64,000 bases of DNA from an uncultured Acetatifactor sp. GTDB lineage: Bacteria; Bacillota; Clostridia; Lachnospirales; Lachnospiraceae. The stretch is taken from contig CAJUQT010000003.1 of the NCBI GenBank assembly GCA_910588225.1, positions 62,001-126,000 on the forward strand, read 5' to 3'. This document shows positions 24,830 through 34,600 of the stretch, in pieces. The notes below the pieces were generated by a model. The model was given only the letters and a program-made list of their open reading frames with translations, made no database searches and was not told the origin of the DNA. The position numbers and the translations under genes are program-made. Every line of letters begins with the position of its first letter. Within the stretch, counting starts at the first letter, position 1.

Positions 24830-26870
24830 TATCTGTCATTAGCTCCAATACCGTGTCCAGACCATTTTCCACGGCAATCTGAACAGGAGTCTCACCATGG
24901 TTATTGGGCCGGTTATAGTCGGCACCCTTTCTGATGAGAAAGCGGGCATCTTCTTCGGAACCGCGGATCAAAGCGTGATGCAGAGCCGTATTGCCCGCGT
25001 TGTCTGCCATGGTGAGATCAGCTCCGGCCCGCAGCAGCAGCTTTGCCATATCTTTATCTGCGGACATGAGGGCTGTCATGCCGGTATTATCAGCATGGTT
25101 TACATTCACACCTCTCTCTAAAAAGAGTGAAAGCAGTTCTCCGGTTGTATAGTCCAGCAGCAGGAAAGGAGTTTTTCCGTCCTCCCGGGGGATATCCAGA
25201 TTTTTCAGAAGGCTCAGGATTTCTTTCCTTTGCGTTATAGTGAATTCTTTGCCGTATCTTTTCCTGCTGAGTGCAAGATGAGCCGGTGTCTCGCCATTTA
25301 TAGTCTTCATGGTATCATCCGCGCCGGCGTCCATGAGCAGCTTCACCACATCCACATGACCGTTGGCGCAGGCGAGATGGAGCGGAGAGGTTCCTGCCTC
25401 TGCGGGCGCATCCTCTGTCAGATTGACATTCACTCCTTTTTCCAGTATGACTTTCAGCATGCCGGTATGACCGTTTTCCGCGGCAAGATGGATGGCAGCT
25501 TCTCCCTGGTTATCTGTCTGTTCCATGGATTCCCTGGAAAAAAGCTTTGCCGCTTCTTCAAAATAACTTTCATCAGATGTCTGCTCCATGGAGGCCAGGA
25601 TAATGGCCGGTGTCTGTCCGTTTGTGACTGCCTTATTCATATCCACACCCAATTCTGCCAGCTTTTTCAGGGTGTTGATTCCATAAGCAGGGCGGAGACA
25701 TTTGTCACGCAGACAGAGAGAACTTCCGTGATAATGAATGGACATGGTAAAATCAATTCCGGCATTTTGGCAGCAGTCCAGTACATGAGCATTGCTGTCG
25801 GATATCAGGGCGTTATGCAGAATATGGGTGATTTCTCCGATTTCGTCATCATCCGGGTCTAACTGCCCAATTAACTTTTCGGTCATATACAGTGCCATTG
25901 CCAGAGCATCTCTGTCCGTTTCCTGGACGTCGGCAAAAGCATTGCCGGTGATCTGACTGAGGGGAAACAATTCCATTTCATTGTCGGGAACAGGTGTTGC
26001 ACCATGGTCTGAAAGGGCCAGATACAGGGGCTGATTCCGGAAATCTATGGCGTGAAGGAGAGGGGTTACCCCCTTTTTGTTGGCCGTATTTATGAGTTCG
26101 GGACAATGCTCTATCAGACGCAGTGCGGCAGTTTTATGGCCGTGCCTTATGGCCATCATCAGAAGTGTGTTGCCGGCTTCATCCACATAATCGGTTTTCG
26201 CCCCTTTTTCCAGGAAAATCTCTGTCAAAGGCCAGGTATACGAGGCGCTGTATTCCTTAGAAAGCAGAAGTTCCAGGGGGGTGAGTCCATTGTTCTCTTT
26301 TTTATTTATATCACAGGTCAGAAGACGGGCGATCTCACCTTTTTGTTCCACGCTTCTCTCCAGGCTTTCGAAATTAAGTGCCAGGTCCGGACCGTCGTCG
26401 TGTTCCGGTGCGCTGTATCTGGGATATGCCAGAAAATGGTATGCATTCATACCTCTTTCGTCGCAGAGGGAGTCGCTGGCTCCGTGTGCCAGCAGAAGTC
26501 TGACCATGGCCAGATTTCCCCGGGAGCAGGCCAGCAGGAAAGGCGTCAGGCCGTGTCCTCTGTGATCCGCAAGGTCCACATTCTCTGCTGTGATTCTGCC
26601 GTCACAGAGTATTTTTTTCACCGGTTCATAGAAATTATGTATGACCAGAAGGTGAAAAAGGGTGAGGCCGAAACAACCTGTCGGTGCCAGCAAAGCTTCT
26701 GTACTGCATTTCTCAAGGCAGGCCTCCGCTTCGCTTATGATTTCGCGCTCAAAAATATCATACGGGTAAATGTAGTTTTCATAATCATCTGTCCACCAGG
26801 GGATGAACTTGTGATTCTGAAAGCTTTCGCTGGAATCTGTCAGCAGCTCTGTCAGCTCTTTTATATTCAT
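24822..26870 (-). CDS. Ankyrin repeat protein
   Basis: A 682-residue soluble protein with about a dozen ankyrin repeats in three groups: residues 65-140 (GLTLFHLLVIHN, HGLTPFLLACSRGNLAMVRL), residues 195-290, and residues 455-680 (QGEAAIHLAAENGHTGMLKV, GTSPLHLACANGHVDVVKLL, AGNTALHHALIRGSEEDARF). A non-repeat part around residues 300-440 separates them. Such proteins bind other proteins; the partner is unknown. There is no signal peptide. GGAGGTCC precedes the ATG. Bacterial ankyrin proteins are sometimes regulators or antitoxin-like, but nothing here shows that. Confidence 0.87.
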   Translation of the reverse strand: MNIKELTELLTDSSESFQNHKFIPWWTDDYENYIYPYDIFEREIISEAEACLEKCSTEALLAPTGCFGLTLFHLLVIHNFYEPVKKILCDGRITAENVDLADHRGHGLTPFLLACSRGNLAMVRLLLAHGASDSLCDERGMNAYHFLAYPRYSAPEHDDGPDLALNFESLERSVEQKGEIARLLTCDINKKENNGLTPLELLLSKEYSASYTWPLTEIFLEKGAKTDYVDEAGNTLLMMAIRHGHKTAALRLIEHCPELINTANKKGVTPLLHAIDFRNQPLYLALSDHGATPVPDNEMELFPLSQITGNAFADVQETDRDALAMALYMTEKLIGQLDPDDDEIGEITHILHNALISDSNAHVLDCCQNAGIDFTMSIHYHGSSLCLRDKCLRPAYGINTLKKLAELGVDMNKAVTNGQTPAIILASMEQTSDESYFEEAAKLFSRESMEQTDNQGEAAIHLAAENGHTGMLKVILEKGVNVNLTEDAPAEAGTSPLHLACANGHVDVVKLLMDAGADDTMKTINGETPAHLALSRKRYGKEFTITQRKEILSLLKNLDIPREDGKTPFLLLDYTTGELLSLFLERGVNVNHADNTGMTALMSADKDMAKLLLRAGADLTMADNAGNTALHHALIRGSEEDARFLIRKGADYNRPNNHGETPVQIAVENGLDTVLELMTDIR

Positions 26871-26927
26871 AGGACCTCCTCAATTTTAACACAATGTTTA
26901 TCCTGCAGTTTCTGTCAATCAAACTAT

Positions 26928-27035
26928 TTACTGGATACGGAACTGACCGATCAGCTGATTCAGTGTTCTCGCCTGAGCGGAGAGTTCGTTGGAAACGGCC
27001 GCATTTTTTTCGGCGGCAGCGGAATTGGCTTCTGT
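26928..27035 (-). pseudogene. C-terminal stub of a methyl-accepting chemotaxis protein
   Basis: On the minus strand, the reading VTEANSAAAEKNAAVSNELS followed by AQARTLNQLIGQFRIQ and a stop is the classic last 35 residues of a chemoreceptor signalling domain. Upstream homology ends abruptly near 27035. The rest of the receptor is absent. Complete receptors exist at 28.4 and 50.1 kb, so this is a third, deleted copy. Confidence 0.72.
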
Positions 27036-27257
27036 TACATGCCTTTGACTGCGATTCGCGTGGCAAGTTTTCAATTGACAAGAAATTTCATAGAAGCCTC
27101 CAACTGTAAGAATATTACTGAATCGAGTTTACCACTTTTGAGAAATTTTTTCAAGTACGGTTTGAGCGATGCAAAAAGCAGGGATTGCCTTGACAAATAC
27201 TCCATTCTATGAAAATATGTTGACATACTATATTAAGCGTATTGGAGGTTATCTGAG
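27036..27257 (+). other. Intergenic stretch before the ECF gene
   Basis: No gene is seen. TTGACA (27190-27195), 17 bases, AAATAT (27213-27218) is a weak promoter candidate. A second TTGACA at 27220 has no matching -10. No vitamin riboswitch could be recognised by eye. Confidence 0.3.
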
Positions 27258-27842
27258 ATGAATGAAAAGAAGAACGGTTCTGTATTTAATCTGACACTGG
27301 CTGCCATGTTCCTGGCAACAGGCCTGCTGCTTCCGTTTCTGACGGGACAGATTCCGCAGTTCGGGAACATGCTTCTGCCCATGCATATTCCGGTTCTTCT
27401 GTGCGGTCTGATCTGCGGCTGGCAGTACGGGATGGCCGTGGGGGCTGCGATGCCTATTTTGCGTTATTTTTTGTTTGGAATGCCGGTACTTTTTCCTGCC
27501 GGAATTGCCATGGCCTTTGAACTTGCCACCTATGGTCTGGTGGTAGGATTATTGTACTCCCGGTCCCGCTGGCAGTGCGTGATTGCACTATACCGCAGCA
27601 TGATTGCCGCAATGGTGTCCGGACGTGTGGTCTGGGGGATTGTACAGATAGTATTGCTTGGTATCAGCGGCGGAGGATTTACCTGGAAAATGTTTATGGC
27701 AGGGGCGTTTCTCAATGCAATTCCCGGCATTATACTGCAGCTGACTCTGATTCCTGTCATTATGGTTGCTCTGAACCGGACGGGACTGGTGCGATTCAGC
27801 CGTCAGGGGGCACAGGCCCGGAAAGCGGGAGAGGAAGCATGA
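27258..27842 (+). CDS. ECF transporter S component
   Basis: A 194-residue membrane protein with six helices, typical of substrate-binding (S) components of ECF vitamin transporters. It begins NLTLAAMFLATGLLLPFLTG, with MHIPVLLCGLICGWQYGMAV marking the second and third helices, and PGIILQLTLIPVIM near the end. It would need the shared ECF module (two ATPases plus the T component) encoded elsewhere. Its stop overlaps the start of a small kinase gene by 4 bases. That coupling suggests the imported vitamin or nucleoside-like compound is trapped by phosphorylation. The substrate cannot be read from the sequence. Confidence 0.82.
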   Translation: MNEKKNGSVFNLTLAAMFLATGLLLPFLTGQIPQFGNMLLPMHIPVLLCGLICGWQYGMAVGAAMPILRYFLFGMPVLFPAGIAMAFELATYGLVVGLLYSRSRWQCVIALYRSMIAAMVSGRVVWGIVQIVLLGISGGGFTWKMFMAGAFLNAIPGIILQLTLIPVIMVALNRTGLVRFSRQGAQARKAGEEA

Positions 27843-28399
27843 TGGACATGTTGTCAGAAATCCTGGAACGAATTCAGAATGATAAGGAACTTCCACTGCT
27901 GATAGCTGTGGACGGAAGGTGTGCTGCAGGTAAGACCACGCTGGCTGCCGCACTGAGAGAGCGGACAGGCTGCCAGGTAATACATATGGATGATTTTTTC
28001 CTGCGGCCCGGGCAGAGGACGGAACAGCGTCTGCAGGAGCCGGGCGGGAATGTGGATTATGAGCGTTTTCTGGAAGAGGTGATGCTTCCTCTCAGCCGGG
28101 GAGAAGGCTTTTCCTATCGGGCCTTTGACTGCAGGAAGATGGAGCTGGCGGATGCCGTCCGGGTGGAGCCCCGGGCCGTGACAGTTGTAGAGGGATCCTA
28201 CAGCTGCCATCCTGCTTTGTGGGACTATTATAGTCTGCATGTGTTTCTGGACATAGAGAAGGAGGAACAATTTCGGCGGATATGCCTCCGAAACGGGAAC
28301 CAGGCAGCCGCCAGGTTCCGTGAACTGTGGATTCCGCTGGAGGAGAAATATTTTGCCGCTTACAGGATCAGGGAACGATGTGAACTGACCTCCCCGTAG
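27839..28399 (+). CDS. Uridine kinase-like P-loop kinase
   Basis: A 186-residue P-loop kinase: IAVDGRCAAGKTTLAAAL (Walker A), then VIHMDDFFLRPGQRTEQRL (the Asp-Asp-Phe-Phe block of the uridine/pantothenate kinase group), GNVDYERF and VTVVEGSYSCHPAL. It is a member of the Udk-like group whose substrates vary. ATG at 27839 overlaps the stop of the S-component gene, with GAGAGGAA upstream. It probably phosphorylates what that transporter imports. It converges on a chemoreceptor gene 20 bases away, with a small GC-rich hairpin between. Confidence 0.78.
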   Translation: MMDMLSEILERIQNDKELPLLIAVDGRCAAGKTTLAAALRERTGCQVIHMDDFFLRPGQRTEQRLQEPGGNVDYERFLEEVMLPLSRGEGFSYRAFDCRKMELADAVRVEPRAVTVVEGSYSCHPALWDYYSLHVFLDIEKEEQFRRICLRNGNQAAARFRELWIPLEEKYFAAYRIRERCELTSP

Positions 28400-28419
28400 A
28401 AGCCGGGGAATCGTGCCGG

Positions 28420-30003
28420 TTACAGGTTATCAAATGCGATTGTTTCCTTCTCCAGTTCGGCTACCACTTCCTGGTTAATTCCCATACGCTGTGTGATATC
28501 TTTCATGTCGGCGGCAAGGCTTCTGCTGTTGTCAGCCACACCTGTGATTCCGCCGGTCCCTTCATCGATGGCTTTTGTGATAGTTGCAATGGACTCCGCA
28601 ATGCCGGACATGGAAGTTTTCAGACGTTCGGTCCGCTCATAGAATTCATCCATGGTTCGGCGGATGTAAGCGGCGTCTTCCTTGTACTGGCAGCCGGACT
28701 GTACGAAGTCCTGGAATTCCTTCAGGACAGACTGGCTCATGTAGTCAATCATATGTTGTGCGTGTTCGGACAGATTGCCGACAGCGTCAGTAACCACATT
28801 ATTGATTTCCCGGATTCGACTGGCGGTTTCCTGGCTGGAATTGGAAAGCTCGCGGATTTCTCTGGCAACCATGGCAAAACCTTTGCCGGCATCGCCTGCG
28901 TTGGCGGCCTCCACGGAAGCATTCAGTGAAATCAGCCTTGTCTGTTGGGCGATGGCAAGAATTTCGCCGGTCAGATTCTTAATCTGGTTTACGCTTTTGC
29001 TTTTTTCAATGGCATCATTGAGAGAATGCAGAATTTCTTCTGTTTTGGCGCCGGTGATTCTGGCGCTGTTCTGAGCGGACTGCTGCATGGCGTCTGCCCG
29101 TGTATTCATGCGGGCAGTATAGTCGGTGATGGCTCTGCAGTCTTCGGCTATGGTCCGCACATCCAGGTGCACACTGCCGGCACTGCTGTTGATAACAGAT
29201 ATATTGCCGGCCACTTCCCGGAAAGTGGAGGAAAGCTGACCCGCAAGTCCGGAGAGGTCAGCCGCACTTTTTCCGGAAGTCTGAGTCTTCTTCAGAACCT
29301 CACCAGTCATATTGTTAATGCGTCCGGAACTGTCCTGTATGGTTTTGAGGATGCTTTTGATGGGAATTATCACATTGCCGGTAATCAGCTTCAGATCTGC
29401 AAATACCAGCAGAATACAGGCAGACGCAGCGAAAATGCCTATGATCAGGGATACAAGGTACACAACAGAGAGGCGGCTTCTGGCCTCTGCGGTCTGTTCA
29501 CTGATAGAGGCATTCAGGGCGTCAATATCTCCTTCCATTGCGTCGGCAAAGGAAGCGACGTCGCTGTTGGCCAGGGCATAGGCATCCTGGGTTTTATGGC
29601 TTGCGCTGGCACAGACCAGATGAACCAGGGCATGCTTAAAGGAATCGTAATCGGACAGCAGGGATTCATACCGGGGCCGGTCCTCTGGCATAACATAATC
29701 TTCATAATCCGTGAGCATATTGTCCAGAAGTGATTCTTCTTCCTTGATCTGCTGAATGAGAGTGATCATTGTGTTATAGTCCGTGGCAACAATGTGACTC
29801 AGGGCCATTTTATGAATGTTCATGGAAGACTGGTATATTTCAGCCAGCCGGCTTTTGCCTTCCATGTAATTGTCGGCAATGTTGGAAGCGCTGGCGTTCA
29901 CATTGCGGATATTGAAAATGGACAGGATATTTGACAGCAATGCCACAATACCCAGAAGTGCAATGGGAATGATCAGACGATGTTTTAAACTGATATTTTT
30001 CAT
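28420..30003 (-). CDS. Methyl-accepting chemotaxis protein
   Basis: A 527-residue receptor. A transmembrane helix at residues 10-28, a helical four-helix-bundle-type sensor (residues 30-180), a second helix at about 183-205, and a signalling domain follow. The hairpin tip is EILAIAQQTRLISLNASVEA followed by NAGDAGKGFAMVAREIREL. Consensus tips read DQTNLLALNA, so the Arg-Leu-Ile variant is slightly divergent. No HAMP domain is obvious. It lies 127 bases downstream of a sugar-type binding lipoprotein in the same direction, which suggests that the binding protein presents the ligand to this receptor. Confidence 0.87.
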   Translation of the reverse strand: MKNISLKHRLIIPIALLGIVALLSNILSIFNIRNVNASASNIADNYMEGKSRLAEIYQSSMNIHKMALSHIVATDYNTMITLIQQIKEEESLLDNMLTDYEDYVMPEDRPRYESLLSDYDSFKHALVHLVCASASHKTQDAYALANSDVASFADAMEGDIDALNASISEQTAEARSRLSVVYLVSLIIGIFAASACILLVFADLKLITGNVIIPIKSILKTIQDSSGRINNMTGEVLKKTQTSGKSAADLSGLAGQLSSTFREVAGNISVINSSAGSVHLDVRTIAEDCRAITDYTARMNTRADAMQQSAQNSARITGAKTEEILHSLNDAIEKSKSVNQIKNLTGEILAIAQQTRLISLNASVEAANAGDAGKGFAMVAREIRELSNSSQETASRIREINNVVTDAVGNLSEHAQHMIDYMSQSVLKEFQDFVQSGCQYKEDAAYIRRTMDEFYERTERLKTSMSGIAESIATITKAIDEGTGGITGVADNSRSLAADMKDITQRMGINQEVVAELEKETIAFDNL

Positions 30004-30130
30004 TATGGCGAGTACTCCTTTTGTTCACTGTGGAAGTCTTCAGATTTTATTGTTCTGCTGTTGTGCATGGCGGTACAGCCGGTTACCGGGAGTCTGTGCC
30101 GGGAAAGCTGCGGGGAAGCAATCGGGTAAG

Positions 30131-31375
30131 TCAGGGAGCGGTAATTCCTGTAACCATTGTATCGAGTAATTCCTGACGACTCTTTCCGGAAGGGGTTCCA
30201 TTTAGAATTTCCGCGGTAAAAGCAGTAACAGGATCCCAGAAATTGCCGCCGATACGCTGCAGACAGGAAAATTCAGACTGTTCCAGCAGTGCTGTAATGG
30301 CAGGGGAATTCTGAACCTCCTCCGAAGCGGCAGCGTTGATATTGGATGGTCCCTGGCCCCGGAGACGGAATCGTAGTTCCTGATTTCCTTCATTTGTAAT
30401 CCATTCGGCCAGTTTTGCCGCCCATTTGGGATTTTCGGAATAGGCATTTACTCCGATGAGCTTATAGCCGGAGAAAGAAGCCATCTGGACCTGACGGCCG
30501 GCACAGGTATAAGAGGGCAGTTTGGAAGCACCGAAGCTGCTTTGCCATGCATTTTCCACGATCACTGCGTTCCAGGTACCGCTGATACCTGCAATGATGG
30601 TACCGTTTTGGATACCTTCCACAAAACCGGCGTCATCGGTGCTGATAAAGCCCGGATTTTCTGCAATATTTTCCATGGACCTGACCACATCGGTTCCCTT
30701 GATATCCCCCTCTGTGCTGTTCCAGGTACAGAAGTTGGTAATGCCGTCGTCATTCAGGCCGACGGTGAGACCGGTGTTGCCGAACAGAGAGTACACATAC
30801 CAGCCGGAAGACCATTCCATGGAGACTTTTTTTCCCTGAGAAGCGGCAATGTCCAGCATGCGGTCCCAGGAGAGTATGTCTTCCTCCGAAAAATACTGCT
30901 TATTATAATATAAGAAATATCCGTTATCTGCGGTCAGCGGATAGGCGTACAGGGTATTGTTTACAGAGGCGGCGGAGACTGCCTCGGGCAGATTTGCGGC
31001 CTGCAGCATATCTGCATTTTCCACAGGATTCAGGGCACCTGCCGCTACCAGGGTGTTCAGCTGATCGTCTGCGAAAGCAAACACATCAGCGCCGGCTTCC
31101 AGATCAGCCATCAGCGCATCGGTACAGCTGCCTTCGCTCTGAGGTTCATATGTAATCTGAAAATCCGCTTCCGCCTGATATTTATTTTCAAATTCTTCAA
31201 TTATCTGACGAAGCAGTTCTTCGTCCTCTTCGGCGCCCCAGACAGTAAGGCTGACGGTACTGGAATCCGATGACGGCTTTTCTTCTGAAGCGGTGTGATG
31301 ACTGCTTTGGCATCCGGACAGGGATATGGCCAATGTAAAAAAGGCCGGAAGCCATATGACAATTTTCTTTTTCAT
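30131..31375 (-). CDS. Extracellular sugar-type solute-binding lipoprotein
   Basis: A 414-residue family-1 ABC solute-binding protein. The signal peptide ends in a lipobox (ISLSGC), so Cys is lipidated. The mature domain has SLTVWGAEEDEELLRQIIEE, ADVFAFADDQLNTLVAAGAL, GYFLYYNKQYF and SGTWNAVI, the usual maltose/oligosaccharide-binding pattern. ATG at 31375 has GGAGATTGTC upstream. No ABC permease or ATPase genes are nearby; the next gene in the same direction is a chemoreceptor. A sensory role is therefore as plausible as uptake. The ligand is unknown. Confidence 0.85.
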   Translation of the reverse strand: MKKKIVIWLPAFFTLAISLSGCQSSHHTASEEKPSSDSSTVSLTVWGAEEDEELLRQIIEEFENKYQAEADFQITYEPQSEGSCTDALMADLEAGADVFAFADDQLNTLVAAGALNPVENADMLQAANLPEAVSAASVNNTLYAYPLTADNGYFLYYNKQYFSEEDILSWDRMLDIAASQGKKVSMEWSSGWYVYSLFGNTGLTVGLNDDGITNFCTWNSTEGDIKGTDVVRSMENIAENPGFISTDDAGFVEGIQNGTIIAGISGTWNAVIVENAWQSSFGASKLPSYTCAGRQVQMASFSGYKLIGVNAYSENPKWAAKLAEWITNEGNQELRFRLRGQGPSNINAAASEEVQNSPAITALLEQSEFSCLQRIGGNFWDPVTAFTAEILNGTPSGKSRQELLDTMVTGITAP

Positions 31376-31407
31376 GACAATCTCCGTAATGTAATATTTT
31401 CTCCATA

Positions 31408-31436
31408 ATTTTATCACTGTATATAATTTTTTGCAA
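31408..31436 (-). promoter_or_regulatory. Promoter of the binding protein-chemoreceptor pair
   Basis: On the minus strand, TTGCAA (31431-31436), 17 bases, TAAAAT (31408-31413), about 33 bases before the start of the binding-protein gene. Confidence 0.5.
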
Positions 31437-31528
31437 TATGGTTGTCAGGCCTGTCTGCGCAGCAGGAAGCTTTAAGGCCGGACTGTTGCTTTGCTGTATA
31501 CAGCGGAAGAAAAAATTCAATTCCGTAT

Positions 31529-31557
31529 TTGTAAAAACCCTTAAGTTATGGTACAAT
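31529..31557 (+). promoter_or_regulatory. Promoter of carB
   Basis: TTGTAA (31529-31534), 17 bases, TACAAT (31552-31557) with TGG just before the -10. The 5' leader is about 60 bases. No PyrR-type attenuator is evident. Confidence 0.55.
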
Positions 31558-31625
31558 GTTGAGTCGGAAAAAGTTTGCTCTCGGTTATACAGCAGGAAAA
31601 AGTTACAAAATCAGGAGGACACATT

Positions 31626-34600
31626 ATGCCACAGAGAACTGACATTAAGAAAGTGCTGATTATAGGTTCCGGTCCTATTATTATCGGTCAGGCCTGCGAA
31701 TTTGACTATTCCGGCACACAGGCCTGCAAGGCACTGAAGAAGCTTGGTTATGAGATTGTGCTGGTCAATTCCAATCCGGCTACCATTATGACGGATCCGG
31801 AGATGGCGGATGTCACCTATATTGAACCGCTGAATAAGGAGCGTCTGGAACAGATTATTGCCAAAGAGCGTCCGGATGCGCTGCTGCCTAATCTGGGAGG
31901 GCAGTCCGGGTTGAATCTCTGTGCTGAGCTTGCTTCTGCGGGAATTCTGGAAAAATATCAAGTGAAGGTAATCGGCGTACAGGTGGATGCCATTGAACGG
32001 GGAGAGGACCGTATTGAATTCAAGAAAGCGATGAATGAACTGGGGATCGAGATGGCCCGCAGTGAAGTGGCCTATACCGTGGAGGAGGCCCTGCAGATTG
32101 CGGACAGGCTCAGGTTTCCTGTGGTGCTGCGTCCTGCTTACACCATGGGAGGTGCGGGAGGCGGACTGGTATATAACAGGGATGAACTGCGGACGGTCTG
32201 TGCCAGAGGATTGCAGGCTTCCCTGGTGGGCCAGGTTCTGGTGGAAGAATCTATTCTGGGCTGGGAAGAGCTGGAGCTGGAAGTGGTACGAGATGCGGAC
32301 GGCAATATGATTACAGTCTGTTTTATTGAGAATATAGACCCTATGGGGGTACATACGGGAGATTCCTTCTGTGCGGCTCCCATGCTGACCATCTCGGAAG
32401 AGCTGCAGAAGCGGCTGCAGGAACAGGCTTACCGTATTGTGGAGAGTGTGCAGGTCATCGGTGGCACGAATGTGCAGTTTGCCCACGACCCGGTCAGTGA
32501 CAGAATTGCTGTCATAGAGATTAACCCCAGGACTTCACGTTCTTCTGCGCTGGCCTCCAAAGCTACGGGATTTCCCATTGCTCTGGTCAGTGCCATGCTG
32601 GCATCCGGACTGACGCTGAAGGATATTCCCTGCGGGAAGTACGGTACATTGGACAAATATGTGCCGGATGGCGACTATGTGGTAATCAAATTTGCGCGCT
32701 GGGCTTTTGAGAAATTCAAGGGTGTGGAGGACAGACTCGGCACCCAGATGCGGGCTGTGGGCGAGGTCATGAGTATCGGAAAGAACTACAAGGAGGCGTT
32801 TCAGAAGGCTATCCGTTCCCTGGAAATCGGAAGATATGGATTGGGGCAGGTACCGAAGCTGGAGGAAAAGTCTCTGGAACAGTTGCTGCGGATGCTGCTG
32901 ATTCCTTCCAGCGAGCGGCATTTTGCTATGTATGAGGCGTTGAAGAAGGGGGCGTCTGTAGAGGAACTTCACGAGATTACACATGTGAAAAAGTGGTTTA
33001 TCCAGCAGATGAAAGAGCTGGCTGAAGAAGAGCTTGAATTGCTTGCCTGTCGGGGCAGCCTTCCCCCAGATGAACGGTTGATTCGGGCGAAAAAGGACGG
33101 CTTTTCGGACAAATATCTGAGCATCCTCCTGGAGATTCCCGAACAGGAGATACGTGAGCGCCGGATTGTACTGGGAGCAGAAGAGAGCTGGGAAGGCGTT
33201 CATGTGAGCGGTACACCGGATAGCGCTTATTATTATTCCACGTACAATGCCCCGGACAAAAATCCCGTTCGGGCGGATAAACCCAAGGTGATGATTTTGG
33301 GCGGCGGCCCCAACCGTATCGGCCAGGGAATCGAATTCGACTATTGCTGTGTCCACGCTTCACTTGCCCTTCGAAAACTTGGCTTTGAGACCATTATTGT
33401 CAACTGCAATCCGGAGACGGTGTCCACAGACTATGATACTTCGGATAAGCTTTATTTTGAGCCGCTGACTCTGGAGGATGTGCTGAGTATTTATAAAAAG
33501 GAAAAGCCTGTTGGTGTCATTGCCCAGTTTGGCGGACAGACGCCTTTAAATCTGGCGGCGGAGCTGGAGAAAAACGGTGTCCGGATTCTGGGCACTTCTC
33601 CTGCCGTGATTGACCTGGCGGAGGACAGAGATTTGTTCCGGGCCATGATGGAGAAGCTGGAGATTCCCATGCCCGAATCGGGAATGGCCACTACGGTGGA
33701 GGAAGCATTGGAAATTGCTCACAGAATCGGATATCCTGTGATGGTGCGTCCCTCCTATGTACTGGGCGGCCGGGGTATGGAGGTGGTATACCAGGATGAG
33801 AGCCTTACGGACTATATGAAGGCGGCGGTGGGCGTGACGCCGGACAGGCCTATTCTCATTGACAGATTCCTGAACCATGCCACCGAGTGCGAGGCCGATG
33901 CCATCAGTGACGGAACCCATGCTTTCGTGCCCGCAGTTATGGAACATATCGAGCTGGCCGGGATTCATTCCGGAGACTCGGCCTGCATGATTCCTTCCAG
34001 GCACATTTCAGAAGAAAATGTGGAGACAATCAAGGAATATACCAGGAAAATTGCCGAGGAGATGCATGTGCGGGGGCTGATGAACATGCAGTATGCCATT
34101 GAGAACGGCAAAGTGTATGTGCTGGAAGCCAATCCCAGAGCGTCCCGCACCGTGCCTCTGGTATCAAAAGTGTGCAATATCCGCATGGTTCCTCTGGCCA
34201 CGGACATTATTACTTCCGAGATTACAGGCCGTCCCTCCCCGGTGCCGGAATTGAAGGAGCAGAAGATTCCCTATTACGGGGTGAAGGAGGCGGTGTTCCC
34301 CTTCAATATGTTCCCGGAGGTGGATCCGATTCTGGGGCCCGAGATGCGTTCCACCGGTGAAGTGCTGGGACTGTCCGCATCGGCCGGAGAAGCGTTTTTC
34401 AAGGCCCAGGAGGCCACCCAGACAAAGCTTCCCTTAGGAGGCACGGTACTTATCAGTGTAAACCGCAGAGACAAGGCCGAGGTGGCGGAGGTTGGAGAAG
34501 CTTTCCAGAGGGCAGGCTTTCGGATTCTGGCCACAGGCAGTACTTGTGCTCTGCTGAAAGAAGCGGGGATTCCGGCACAGTTGGTGAAAAAGCTGCATGA

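Noticed and set aside
27036..27257. Vitamin riboswitch before the ECF gene
   Set aside because: No conserved core of the THI, FMN, cobalamin or preQ1 classes could be recognised by eye; a covariance-model scan would be decisive.
31558..31625. PyrR or purine-type attenuator before carB
   Set aside because: The leader is too short and no alternative stem-loops are visible.
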